DNA of 64,000 nucleotides from Gracilaria gracilis. Its lineage: Eukaryota > Rhodophyta > Florideophyceae > Gracilariales > Gracilariaceae. Shown here piece by piece: positions 19,983 through 30,419 of the stretch. Below the pieces are notes generated by a model. It saw only the letters and a program-made list of their open reading frames with translations, was not told where the DNA came from and made no database searches. Location of the stretch: NCBI GenBank assembly GCA_030374805.1, contig JARGSG010000195.1, positions 62,001 to 126,000 of the forward strand, in the 5' to 3' direction. The position numbers were made by a program, and so were the translations under genes. How positions within the stretch are numbered: the stretch's first letter is position 1; each line of letters opens with the position of its first letter.

Positions 19983-22916
19983 TTAAGATATGCATTGCAA
20001 AACATTGTCCAAAGCTGTTGCGGGAGGCAATACCTCAAAATACTGAACGAATTCCACTTCTGGAACAGGGCCCGAGTATTCGAGAACAGACACACGAAGA
20101 AGAGCGACTACTTGAGCAACCCATGTTGCACTTTGTTCTCCTTTGACCAAGATGGTCGAGAATTTGGGCTTTCTGCTCGGTCCGAAAGCTGGAGAGGAAA
20201 ACACCCTTTGGTTGACAGGGTACTTGTTTCTACCTAGGACGATAGAATTGGACGAGGCCTCAAAATGTCGTAGAACGGAAATCATACCACCTCTTACAAC
20301 TGCTGAGTTCACGAGTGTTATCCTGATCTTCTCCGGTAAGTGGGATATGGTTTTATCTTCGAGCGTCTCCTCAACCAGGCTGAGGAACTGTGGAAGTGCT
20401 TGTTCCCCAATTTGGTCTAGAATGGAGATTGTATCATTATCCTGGAGGTCCTTCTTAATATTGGATAGCGTCAGTGGAGATGAGGAGAGCCGCCTAACGT
20501 AGTGTCGAAGTTGTGCAATGGTTACCGAACGACCTTTCTTCGTAAATCGAGGAAGTTGAATAGATGGTATTGAGGAAGCGTATGGTACGCGTGCCATGCT
20601 TTCTTGGAGATTATCACCAATCCATTTCTTTCTCACATTTTCATGGTCGATAGAGAGGATGGTTTCCTGCACAGCCGTTGCCGTTCTTCTCGACGTTCGC
20701 CGATAATGCCTTTTGAATAAGAGGTGGGAATTTTCATATATCCCTGCATCGTAGTGTTGGATACCTCCTAGAAGTCTGATATCCTCAACGAGAGAATCAA
20801 GAAGATGAAACTTCAACCTTCCAAGTCTAGAGGGGTGGAAGTCGGCTAATGTTCTGGTCGTACATTGTTTGAAGGCTGTAATCTAGGCCAGGAGAGCTGA
20901 GAGAGAGCTTTCGTTCCAGTGTGGTTCTCGATTGTACCTGAAATTGGCGCCGACCAAGTCTGAGTATCGTCTGAAGATGGTTGTGATAGGTGCTGTTTCA
21001 TGTTCTCCACAACATGTATCAAAGAAAGCGCATATGAATGGGAAAAACATGTCCAGTGCTTTGTAGTTCTTTGCTTCCAGCATTCCGCGTAGACCTTTGT
21101 TGGTGAATAAACCGTTGAGAGACTTGCCTTTTTCTTGTGTAGAAAAGTCTTTGTGCAAGCCTCTAGCGGGGAAGTTCCTTTCCATGGCGGCGATGATGGC
21201 GTATGCATGGTTTAGAAGTTGCGTGCGAACTGTTCGGAAGGAGCGCGGTGCAGATGCTCCTATGGTGGTTGACAGCGCGTGTGACTGGAGTCGCTCAATG
21301 GTGGCTGTCTTAATGAGCTTTGATATGCCAAGATGAAGGTTTTGCAACAGTTCGAAGGAAAAGAGGCTGTAAGGAGAAAGTTCTGGGATCAAACGAAGGA
21401 TGAAAGAGCTTTCTAGAAAAGATGGAGTAGGAGATACAGAGTTGGAGCGCATCAGAGAATCTGCATGAGCTCTTGTGTCTCTAGCTCGACGGGGACGTCG
21501 TTCAAGGTCTTCTTGCTCTGCATTTTTCAAGACTGCGGAATAAGTTTCCCTTAGTCGTTTCGTCTGATTCTGTGTGCACAAGGAGAAAGAGGTAGGCAGA
21601 TCACTGGATAAAGCTGAGAGTGGCACCTGGCATCTGTGAAAGAGGCGTCCGGTCTTTGTGACATGAAGAATAGACAGAATATTCTTTGCTTCAGGTATGT
21701 CTGCGCAGTAACTTGCCAACAGTGGATGGCATACCCGATGAAATTTGTCTTTCCCGGTGAACTCAATTCCTTTCAATGCAAAGTTTAGAATAGGCTCTAG
21801 AATACGACAAAAGGAGTGATGCAGAATCTGCACTCTCGCATCGCGGAGAGATTTGTTGGAAACGAAGGCCATGGCATCTGCATGCGACGAAGAAACTTCT
21901 TCGAGAGCTGTAGGGAAGTACGCAACTACCGTGAGGTCCTCTCGGATACATTTGCGGGGTAGATGGTTGGAAAAGTTGAGGAAAATGAGGTGAAGGGGAT
22001 AGGCGGTGACCGAAGTTTGCTTTAGGGTTGTTGAAAACTTATCGGTGTACACCTGCAGAAGACCTACGAGAGATTCACTGAAACTTGTTTCTTGAGTATG
22101 CCAAACTATTTTAGTATCCAAGGAGCCCATTACCACTTCCTTTAGCTTGGAGGTGGCGTCTCTTGCGAGAGTTGCGGACATGGGATGAGAATTTTTCGCG
22201 CAGTGGGTCTGGGGGATAGAATGGAAGAAGCTGTTTTCGCTGTTAGCCAACTGGAGCTGCTTCAGGAGGGTCTCAATTGGGTCTCTCGTGTAGAGGGTGG
22301 TGCTGAATTTACATCCTTGTGGGGAGATAGAGGTTCGTTAGAATCCATCGTTGGAAGCATATCTTTCGAAGATAGCGTTCTTGAGTTCCGTACAGCGCTT
22401 GGAACTGGTGATGGTTTCGTTGAAGCGCTTCTGCGAGAGGCGGGAGTTCCGAAGAAGACCAATGGGCTCGTCTGCCTCACGGTGACCAAGGTTGGAGGCT
22501 ACGGAACCGAGACAGACGGTAAGATAATCCATGTGAAGAGCGCCGAGCAACTCTTCGGAAGGTGGAGGAGTAGAGTCGTTTCCAATTGAGGTTTCAAAGG
22601 GTGGGAGAGAGGGTGACGGAGGTTTAGAACTCGACTCAATTCGGTCTGGTTCCGAAGGTTCCGGTGGAACGGAGACCTCCCTTTCTTTGGAAGAGAAAGA
22701 CTCGGCAGTACGGCAGAACGCTGTAACGGTTGCCGAAGAAGAAGCGTTTGGAGGTGGGGCAGATAACTTCAAAAGTTTGCTCCGTCGAATTCTGTGCTCA
22801 CCGTATGGAATGGCTTTGTGGCGGTGAGGACACTGACTGACGTGTCTCTGAAGCGAAAACACTCCTCGCGCCATAAACGGACAACCGCGCTGTTTGTGCC
22901 TGCAGTAGTAAGCCAT
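19983..22916 (-). pseudogene. Plavaka/KDZ-type transposase with two in-frame stops
   Basis: One minus-strand frame runs from ATG 22916 (MAYYCRHKQRGCPFMARGVF) to a stop at 19983, about 977 codons. It is interrupted only by TAA at 22338-22340 and TAG at 20883-20885, with no frameshift. Parts in order: a C2H2-like finger (C-x6-C...H-x3-C); a Ser/Pro-rich linker; VTAYPLHLIFLNFSNHLPRK and DLTVVAYFPT, matching the Plavaka block for the YP-LYLT-GN motif; HHSFCRILEPI, then HPLLASYCADIPEAKNIL and RLFHRCQVP; then LKFHLLDSLVEDIRLLGG with YENSHLLFKRHYRRTSR, the PKFH/ERLH block; and a C-terminal FSTILVKGEQSATWVAQV. These match the Plavaka branch of the KDZ transposases as I know the family. The enzyme would act in the nucleus on its own element ends. 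I found no terminal inverted repeats. Confidence 0.75.
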
Positions 22917-22959
22917 AATGGAAGGAAAGGGCTGAGAGAAGAGGAAGGGAACCAGCACG

Positions 22960-23427
22960 GAAGAGAAGCGGAAGACGGAAGGAAGGTGGGGAGGATGCTG
23001 AGGACAGGGGAAGGAGTGGAGAATAAATTTGAGTTTAAATCACGTGCTTTTGTTCAAAAGGGAAACGCATGGACACGTCAACCTTGACGCCAGGGTTCAA
23101 TTTTGATTATCCACCACTGAAAATATTTTTGTGGATTGACAACGATATATCTGTACACTTGTCCGATCTCGGCCGACGACGCGCAAAATTTTCTGTAGCC
23201 TCGCCTCCTACATAAACTGGGATCGTCGCCCGGGCCTGCGTCCTTGTTGATGCTGATGTAGGTCACTGGCTTCTGGTACGTTTTAAAACGATGTTCTCTC
23301 CCTTTTTCATCCGAATCTGACTACGTTTTCCCATTGCGCTTCGACGAAGGCGATATTTGCTCCGTTTCGTTCAATTTCTCGCGCGCGGTGCGCAAAACAT
23401 GATTGATGCTTTCCGAACAGTTCTTTC
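22960..23427. other. 5' flank of the KDZ transposase, gene-free
   Basis: No gene is supported. A small imperfect hairpin (tccaccactgaaaatattt with a tgtggatt partner) lies near 23110-23140. The right end of the KDZ element should fall here if it is an intact transposon, but I could not identify it. Confidence 0.3.
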
Positions 23428-23470
23428 ACTTCCTAATCGCATGATGTCGGACATCATGCGATTAGGAAGT
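23428..23470. repeat. 43-bp perfect palindrome, 1-nt spacer
   Basis: Two perfectly complementary 21-nt arms (left begins acttcctaatcgcatgatg, right ends gcgattaggaagt) are separated by a single G at 23449. It is the first of three such inverted duplications within 1.4 kb. Confidence 0.9.
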
Positions 23471-23597
23471 TGAACGAACAATTTTGGAGAATCTCCTTTT
23501 GCTGTGGTGCGGACGTTTGGGTTCTTTGGTAAGGTTATTCTTCCACGCTTCATACTTCTGAACCAACTACTACTATTGCTGAAAAGACTCGGACTGG

Positions 23598-24083
23598 TCT
23601 GTACAGAAGAATTCGTAATGGTAAGTTTGGGAAAGCGAGGTTGGTCACTTTATGCTTCGTTTCTGACATTTAAAGTGGAATTGTATTCCGTCGTAGTTAA
23701 ACGCTTCTCGATATGCATCTGCGCGTAGTCTAATGGTCAGCTAGTGCGTTACGTGTACAAGGCAGCATGATTGATTCTGAATGGTAAGTTGGCTATGTTT
23801 TCATTGCGGGTTGGTTTCTTTTTGGCTTGATTCTCACATGCTCTTCATCACTTCATTGCTAAACAGGTAAAGGAATGTTTCTTATGATGCCGGTTTTGCG
23901 ACTATACGATTATGCGGATGGTCAACGGCACCGTTGACCATCCGCATACTCCTATAGTCGCAGTGCCTCAATCTCTTGAATGCGTTCATGTTCCTGGTAC
24001 GTCTTGTTGAAATAGTGTGTTAGGAAACGCGTTTCTAAGTATTCAAACTTGTTGTTTTATCTTCTTCGCCGTTGAACACAGGT
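23598..24083 (+). repeat. Tandem duplication, unit A, with splice-like sites
   Basis: Unit A aligns with unit B (24123-24582) over most of its length. Shared words include gtacagaaga, cgtaatggtaagttt, ctgaatggtaagttggctat, attgct-aacaggtaaa and gtgcctcaatctcttgaatg. The repeated G|GTAAGT and CAG|GTAA sequences look like 5' and 3' splice sites, some placed back to back (AG|GTAA). Between them is a tRNA-like stretch (tagtctaatgg, an A-box match, then gtgcgttacgtgtac). No long ORF exists. It may be a spliced non-coding gene or a decayed multi-intron gene. Confidence 0.55.
23898..23961. repeat. 64-bp inverted duplication, 2-nt spacer
   Basis: The inner arms (tatgcggatggtcaacgg at 23911-23928 and its complement at 23931-23948) are perfect and separated by CA. 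Outer arms gcgactata and tatagtcgc (23898-23906, 23953-23961) are also perfect, with a 4-nt mismatch on each side between inner and outer parts. Tandem copy B has only one arm, so the second arm is an inverted copy added in unit A. Confidence 0.9.
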
Positions 24084-24122
24084 ACGGTTGAGCGCGAGGA
24101 ATGTGGCACGATGCGGAATGGT

Positions 24123-24582
24123 TTTGTACAGAAGACTGCGTAATGGTAAGTTTAAACTTTGGGAAAGCGAGATTGGTCACTTTCTGCTTTGTTTCTGACA
24201 TCTGAAGCGGCATTGTATTGATTCACAGGTAAGCGATTTCGATGCGATTGCATAAGACGTTGGTCTAATAGTGGGCACGTGCGTTACGCCTACGAGGCAG
24301 AACGAGTGATTCTGAATGGTAAGTTGGCTATGTTTTCATGGCATGATGGTTTCTTCTTGGTTTAATTCTGACATGTTTTCCATCATTTCATTGCTTAACA
24401 GGTAAAAGATTGTCTCTTATGATGCCCGTGTTGCGACTAGGAGAATATGGGGATGGTCAACGGTGCCTCAATCTCTTGAATGCGTTCATGCTATTGGTGC
24501 GTCTTGTTGATCTACTCTGTCTGGGAACTGCGTTTTTCAGTAATCTAACTTGTTGTGTCATTTTCTTAGCCGTTGAACACAG
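24123..24582 (+). repeat. Tandem duplication, unit B
   Basis: Second copy of the unit at 23598-24083, offset by about 525 bp. It lacks the extra palindromic arm that unit A has at 23929-23961 and reads straight from ggatggtcaacgg into tgcctcaatctc. The splice-like sequences are kept (aatggtaagttt, cacaggtaagc, aatggtaagttgg, aacaggtaaaag), although the rest has drifted. Confidence 0.6.
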
Positions 24583-24807
24583 GGAGCTCATGGTGGTACT
24601 ACTGAATTTTTCCTTAGAAACAGATAGCACTCTGATATGCGGTACATCTCTCACAAGAGTAATACTCTACATTTCAGACTGGGAATACTGACATCTCGCT
24701 TCCTTTCCGATCCCAATACAGATAAAACTAATTTCGAACGTCTTGCGAGGCAGTGAGCGCTACGTGCGATGAGCGAACTGACATGTGACGCACAAACCGA
24801 GTAGTAC
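24583..24807. other. Gene-free stretch
   Basis: Between the duplicated units and the next palindrome I see no gene or repeat. Confidence 0.4.
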
Positions 24808-24844
24808 AGTATCGCCATGAGGCGCTTCGCCTCATGGCGGTACT
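24808..24844. repeat. 37-bp inverted duplication, 3-nt spacer
   Basis: Arms agtatcgccatgaggcg and cgcctcatggcggtact are complementary with one mismatch, around the 3-nt loop ctt. It is the third tight inverted repeat in this 1.4-kb stretch. Confidence 0.85.
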
Positions 24845-24849
24845 GGAGT

Positions 24850-25555
24850 TCGCAAGTCGGCTCGCATTCTCTGCAAAAATGCTGGCGCAGAGCGCCGTTC
24901 AATGGTGCTTGCGAGCATGAACCTGGCGAGGTTGACGCTTGCCGATGCCATTGAATAGAGCTCTGCTAATGTAGTGAATAGGGATTAGAATAGCGACTAC
25001 GATAGGCATCAGATAGGTGAATAGATACAAATAAAGGAAACTCTGGTTGAATAGGAAGCATCGGAACTAGCGCTACTATGCCATAGAGTGGATGCGAGTA
25101 TTCCACTTATTGAGACGTTTAATGTGCCCCCAATGTGGAAACAGAAACTGTGCTTGGTGGAAAACTGCGCAGTTAATCCTGGCAGAGCAAAACTAGCGCG
25201 ACCGGAATACCACGAAGTATTTCCTGCGGACCAATACTGAGCGACCCAAGCAATTTTCTGCGAAATTTCGAAAAGCAACACAAGGTAATTTTCCAAAACA
25301 CTTACTGCACGACCCTTGCCAAATTCTGCGCGACCCTCGCCAAAAACTAGCTTTTGCAGAACACAGACGAATGGAACAACTACATTAGGTCTTCAACACA
25401 AAAAGATGGTAAAAGCCGTCGTTCTTTGTAACTACGCAAGAACATGTGCAATGCGCAACTGCGGTGCATCAAACCAATAAGCTATTGTACACTAAAATTC
25501 AAACCACAGCAAAATACAACGAGATTATGCTTAAGTGCACTACAAATGCTAGAAA
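24850..25555. other. Gene-free stretch with a short GCGACC repeat
   Basis: No gene. Around 25190-25345 words of the form gcgacc-tYgccaaaa and ctgcgcga recur loosely (gcgacccttgccaaattc, gcgaccctcgccaaaaac), a short degenerate repeat. Confidence 0.4.
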
Positions 25556-25559
25556 CCCA

Positions 25560-26862
25560 ACATATTAAGTAGTAAATCACTAGATGTGCGGGTTAATTGT
25601 CTCAATATCTGACTCAATTTCGCGAAATGAAGCCTCAGTGCGTCGCTTTCTCTTAGCTCGATATTTCTCTTGGCTGAGTTTCCTTTTTCGGCAAATTTCT
25701 TCTCCCATCGTGTAGATTTTATTCTTTCAGCGCACATAGAATTCTCTGTCTCCAGCCCGTAGAGGGTGGCGTAAAATATGAGCATTTGTTAAAAGCAGCA
25801 CACTGCATAAATAATTCGTCATAAAACTTCTCGCTCCAACGATATTTTGAACCAATTACGATTCATAGCTGCGTGACACGATCGAACCAATTTTCTACAA
25901 GAACCCGATCATTAGAAATACTATTTTTTCCAGCTTCTTCTCCCAGATTTAAGCATCCCTGCTTCGGCCTCTTTTTCGCGTGAATAGCCCGAATATGCTC
26001 TCCTGCCCTCTGGTACCCCTTGTCTACCAGTACACCCCATTGATTGGGATATTTATCCAATAAATCACGAGCGTCTAATGCAAAACTAGAACCTTCGTTA
26101 CTTTTTTTCCTCAAAGCCATTTTGTGGTTTGAAATATTTGTATAAAAAATGTTAATATTCGATTTTGACCCAGGGTAGTGATTGGAAGCGATAACTGCCA
26201 AGCCACTTGATAAAACGGAGATTTCTGTCTTAAATCCATACAACTTCTGTTTTCCACTATAATATTTTTTTACCCTCCGCCATAGTACCAGATGGCCTAT
26301 AGGACTGCTGAAAGATGACATCTGTAGCATAAGGACAGTATTTAAAATTTCAGAACCTTATTTCCCCTTTCAATATTGCCTTCATTGGATAGCGCCCATT
26401 GTTTTCATCCACGTAATGATTATGTATTTCATGGACAATACATGATCTGAATTTCATAACCAATCTTTCAAGTGAAGAACCGGGTATTTAAAAAATTTTC
26501 CCGATAAAATCCCACTTGCCAGCATGTTTGAGCGTAGTAAGGACTATAAAAAATATGTCCTTTCCCAATTTCAAATACTTTTTTCCATTTCCTTTACCCC
26601 ATTTTTGGTCGGTTGTTCTTGGTACCATTTGCCAAATTTCATCAAATTCCCGAGATGAAAAATTAGTCAATTGCAAAATAGTAGTTGAACCATTTCGCAT
26701 ATAGAACGAGTCATATATGGGGCAGAGAGAGTCTTTTTCATCACCAGAATCATGACGAAGAGATGTAGACGGAAACTGGTGCAGCTCAGAACTTCGATGC
26801 AAGACCACTTCAGAAAGCATATCAATTCCCTTGTCTGCCCGTTTGGGACTAATTCCTGCCAT
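25560..26862 (-). pseudogene. PIF/Harbinger-like DDE transposase relic
   Basis: The N-terminal block LTNFSSREFDEIWQMVPRTT ... KDIFFIVLTTLKHAGKWDFIGKIF is read at 26862-26488. IPGSSLERLVMKF follows after a TAA, and NFKYCPYATDVIFQQSYRPSGTM after a TGA. The catalytic part is KKYYSGKQKLYGFKTEISVL, ASNHYPGSKSNINIF, WGVLVDKGYQRAGEHIRAIH and NDRVLVENWFDRV. This is the DDE_Tnp4-like layout, which cuts and reinserts DNA. A run of seven A (about 26270) shifts the frame just before YYSGK, and the C-terminal part continues with further stops to about 25560. It is clearly dead. A smaller fragment of the same family lies at about 48.3 kb. Confidence 0.8.
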
Positions 26863-27156
26863 TGTTTGGGATTGGAAATGGCTGTAGAACTTTAAAGCCT
26901 GTGGATGAAAGCGAAGATCGTTTTTATATGCAATTTATCCATAGTTGCGTCGAAAGGGTGTTGCTACTGTTTGATTATGCTTCTTGATTATCTATTGTAT
27001 TTCTATGAGTACACTGAGTATTTTGTCGCGTCGTTACAATATTGTCAATACAGTGATGCTAAAGTGACGTCATTGTTTTTGGTCATATACACAACGTTGC
27101 TTGTTGTAATAGATCATTATGAAGCAAGAATGACATTTTGATCCGGCATCCGATAT

Positions 27157-27339
27157 TTATTCAAAAGGTCTATTGTAATCCTTGTCACTACTGGTCCAAC
27201 CGTAGTCTTTCGCACTCTCCGAATCCATACCTTCCCGAATACACTGGACCTCTGACACCAAATCCTGAAAAACTGCCTCCTTATCTTCTGTATCATCTTC
27301 AATGCTTACGCTCTTGCACTGCCCTTCCAGGTGTGCCAC
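27157..27339 (-). other. Short acidic ORF, possibly the end of an accessory gene
   Basis: A 60-codon minus-strand frame reads EDKEAVFQDLVSEVQCIREG and ends KDYGWTSSDKDYNRPFE before a stop. It lies upstream of the PIF-like transposase on the same strand, where such elements often carry a second gene, but there is no Myb-like motif to support that. Unrecognised. Confidence 0.2.
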
Positions 27340-27539
27340 TTGCTGAAGGGTAGCACTAATTAGGGGATAACAATACTCAAAATGGCACTATTTCGTGACC
27401 ATCTCCCTGCACTGAATACTAGCACAACCTAAAAACCAATATTTGTGTGGTATTGTAATTTACATTGTGTAGAACAGCATAGCTAGTGTAACGCTTCCCA
27501 TATTACATGAATCCATTCACAAAACAGGCGTTCCAGCTT

Positions 27540-28770
27540 TACAAGTTACTTTCGCCTGCTACCACGCGCCGCCCGCCGCCGCCCCGCCGATTTCCTTTGA
27601 GCTCTTTACTCTCATCTCTTACTTTAACTTGGCGCCGTCAACCGCCCACCGCCCCCTGCCCGCTAGTTTTTCTCCCGCCGGCCACCCACCGCCTCCTGCC
27701 CGCCGCCGCTCTTACACTCTCCAACATAAGCTGCCCGTCCACCACACGACGCTTGCCACCGCAATCTTTTACTCTCCTGCTCGCCCCACTCACTGCCCGC
27801 TGCCGATTTTTGAGCTCTTTACCAGTCACTCTTTCCCCTTTCTTCTCCTTTGTCTTGACGCCACCATCTCCAACCCGCCGCCCTTGCTCCCGCACGCTGC
27901 TGTTTGCTTGCCACTTTTGCGCCCGCCTGACACCTGCCGTCTGCTGTGCTTGCTCCCACCCACCGCCCATGGCTCTTGCTCCCAACCCGCATCCGTCGCT
28001 CGCTTCTTTTGCTCCGGCCCAACGTCTACCGCCGTTGTTCTCAGCTCGCGACCCTCGTTGCGTCCCACCGCCAGCCACCCACCGCCCGCGTTCACCCGCC
28101 ATTCTTAGTACCGCTCACCGCCTGTTACCCATAGTCCCACCCACCGCCCGCCCGCCGCCCGCTGAGTGCCGCTCTTGCTTCCACCCGCCGCATCCCGCCT
28201 GCCGCTCTTTCTTCCACCCGCCGCATCCAGCCTGCCGCTCTTTCTTCTGCCAGCCGCCCCCCGCCTGCCTCTTTTGCCCCTGCCCGCTGGCCCTGATCTC
28301 AAGCTCGCACCGTTCGCCGCCGCTCGCCGCCCTCCACCCTCCACCCTTGCCTGCCCGCCCCCCTTGCTCCCGCTCACCGCCCTCCACTTTTGCTCTACAG
28401 CTCACGCCACCCGCCGTTGCCTGCAGCCCTCCACCCTTGCTATTCAGCTCCTCTCCCATCGCAGTTACGCTCCCTTCGGACGCCATCTCGCGTCGACCAC
28501 CGGCTGCCGCTGTTGGTCCCGCTCACCGGCTGTCGCTCCTGCTCCCGCCCGTCGCTCGTAGCTTTTCCTCCAGCCCACCCCCCTCCGCCGTTGCTCTTCA
28601 CCTCACGCCGCTCGCCGCCGCCTGCCGCCAGCCACCCGCCGCCTGCCACCCTTGCTCTTCAGCTCTTCTCCGGCCGTTTTTGCCCCTACTTTGGCCACCA
28701 TATTGACGCCCCCCACCGCCCGCCTGGTGTTGCCGCCGCCGTCCTCGAGCTGGCACTACCGTTATCGTTA
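27540..28770. repeat. Pyrimidine-rich minisatellite, block 2, with exact 33-bp units
   Basis: The plus strand is almost all C and T with scattered G. At 28167-28265 three 33-bp units are clear, each starting tgccgctctt and containing ccgccgcat or a variant. Elsewhere the unit is degenerate. Because 33 is a multiple of three and the strand is poor in A, open frames of up to 399 codons occur, and they also occur on the opposite strand. These translations are Pro/Ser/Leu/Ala-rich with no domain, so I do not call a gene. Confidence 0.75.
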
Positions 28771-28810
28771 CGCTGTCTTCGTGCTCTCTCTTTTGGCGTT
28801 CATACTATCA

Positions 28811-28934
28811 GAGACTTGGGATACAAACATCTTGACAAGATAAAGTTGGCGGATGCGGTGATCAAAGAAACGCTATGCTTATATGCGCCATTCCCTCTGA
28901 TTCAGAGACAGGCGCGTTTCGATGACGTGCTTCT
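28811..28934 (+). pseudogene. Cytochrome P450 K-helix fragment
   Basis: The frame reads LGYKHLDKIKLADAVIKETL, then CLYAPFPLIQRQARFDDVL. This matches the P450 K-helix region, where ExxR (here ETLC, with Arg replaced by Cys) is followed by L-Y-PPFP-I-R-A-DD-LP. No heme-binding cysteine motif or N-terminal part is found nearby, and the sequence beyond DDVL no longer looks like P450. It is a captured or leftover gene fragment of about 40 codons, abutting the pyrimidine minisatellite. Confidence 0.6.
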
Positions 28935-29816
28935 TGCTCTTCTATACCACCTTTATGGCTGCTTCTTCCTGGCACACGTCTTTTCGTTTCGATTTTCTTG
29001 CGCCGTCTCCGCTCTGCCATTCCAGGCCTCTTGGATTCTAGGCCGCCGGACTGCGCGCAATAGCGCCATCGCTGTTCTCAGCTGCAGCGTGCCTGGCTGG
29101 GCAAGAAGCTAAAGACGAAATCTGCTTGGAAACTGAGCCAAGAGCAGGGCGGCACAATAGAAACTTTGGAAGGCTAGGGGCTTCACGTATACCTACTCGC
29201 TGGAGTCGATTACATGAAGCAACGGGGATTAAATTGGAGTCTCGTCATAGATTTTGTCTGGATAACACACAGGTTTCATCTTATGTATGTCTAGCCAGCA
29301 ATAACCACAATGGTTCCAACGGTCTTTCTAGTTGACCAAATTGTTACAAACTTGAAAATTAAACTTGAGCTTCGACTCTTTCATTACCCTGTGCTTCAGC
29401 AAGCAATTTTATGGCAAACAACGTCTCCTAAGCGTTCTATTGGCTTGCGGCTCGAGGAAAGGACAACTCTTAGATTGTCAAGACATCCTTGAGCTGTTCG
29501 AATATGTTTCTGGAGCACTTCGAGGCTCGCAAAACCTCTGTCTCTCCCAGAAGTGCAATTTGCACATTGTTATTGGGTTTCACCAGCAACGTCCCCATAT
29601 TTACCCACCTTCAGCAGTTTGTTGCATGGGGAAACCACACGGAAACGGCACTGCGGCTTTGTACCTGCGGATGAAGACAACTTCAACCCAATGATTACCT
29701 CACTGATCGTCCCCATCGTACCTTACAGTGCTGATCTGACTATCAGAAGCCTCATCCACTACAGCTACCCCCTCTAACTGCAGTGAGGACGGGGAGCCAG
29801 TCTGTGCAGGAGATGC
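28935..29816. other. Gene-free stretch after the P450 fragment
   Basis: Short open frames only. There may be more decayed P450 sequence near 29050-29110, but I cannot support it. Confidence 0.3.
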
Positions 29817-30157
29817 CTAATGCACCGGTTCGACTGCACTAGAAGCCTGTTGTAGTTCTTTCACTGCAATGACCGACTCTGCTTCTTGTTGTTCTTCGGC
29901 CACAATAACGGGCTGTACTGTGGGCTGCGATGAACCCCGTACAGCAGCGTTCCGTTCGGCATCCGCGCGGAACATACTTTGAAGAGCCCGGCGACACCAT
30001 TGCGCGCGCTTGTACGCCACTCTCGGCGTTAGCCCAGCAAGTCGAGAAGCATCGGGAGCACGGGAAGTACAACGTGAGGCACCCCGGGGGGTGTTGCCTC
30101 GATATTATCATGTTGTCGCCCAGGAGCGCGTCTAGCTCGACCCCTGGTTACCATGGT
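29817..30157 (-). pseudogene. Possible retroelement gag N-terminal fragment
   Basis: From an ATG near 30157 in good context (caccatgg) the frame reads MVTRGRARRAPGRQHDNIEA. After a TAA near 30030 the next frame reads VAYKRAQWCRRALQSMFRAD and a Glu/Gln/Ala-rich stretch to 29817. The basic start and the helical AQWCRRALQ segment resemble gag-like proteins of Gypsy elements, but this is a weak match. The frame is broken. Confidence 0.3.
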
Positions 30158-30419
30158 GGTGAAAAACTAGGACGGACACAAAATCTGTGGAGAGCCAAGG
30201 CCAACGAAACTATTCACTTATACGGATCTGCGCAGTGTCCAAATTTTCAAATATAGCACCGAAATATAAACCGCAGTTTTGCAAAATTTTGAGAACCTTG
30301 GCAAAAGATAGGATTGTAAACGAATTATATCTCTTTCTATTTCACGAATTAGAATCAATTAATTTCTTTTGCTCTATAGAAGTTCCAAGCATTTCGAAAC
30401 TTTACCCAACGTAATTTAC

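Noticed and set aside
6480-22916. Stop-codon reassignment to explain the in-frame stops
   Set aside because: TAA, TAG and TGA all interrupt different frames, and other relics also have frameshifts and lost catalytic residues. Ordinary decay is simpler.
23715-23790. tRNA gene
   Set aside because: There is an A-box match (tagtctaatgg) but no acceptor stem pairing or convincing B-box, so only tRNA-like similarity is claimed.
27507-28706. A 399-codon plus-strand open frame
   Set aside because: It lies in a pyrimidine-rich minisatellite with 33-bp units. All frames on both strands are open and the translation has no domain.
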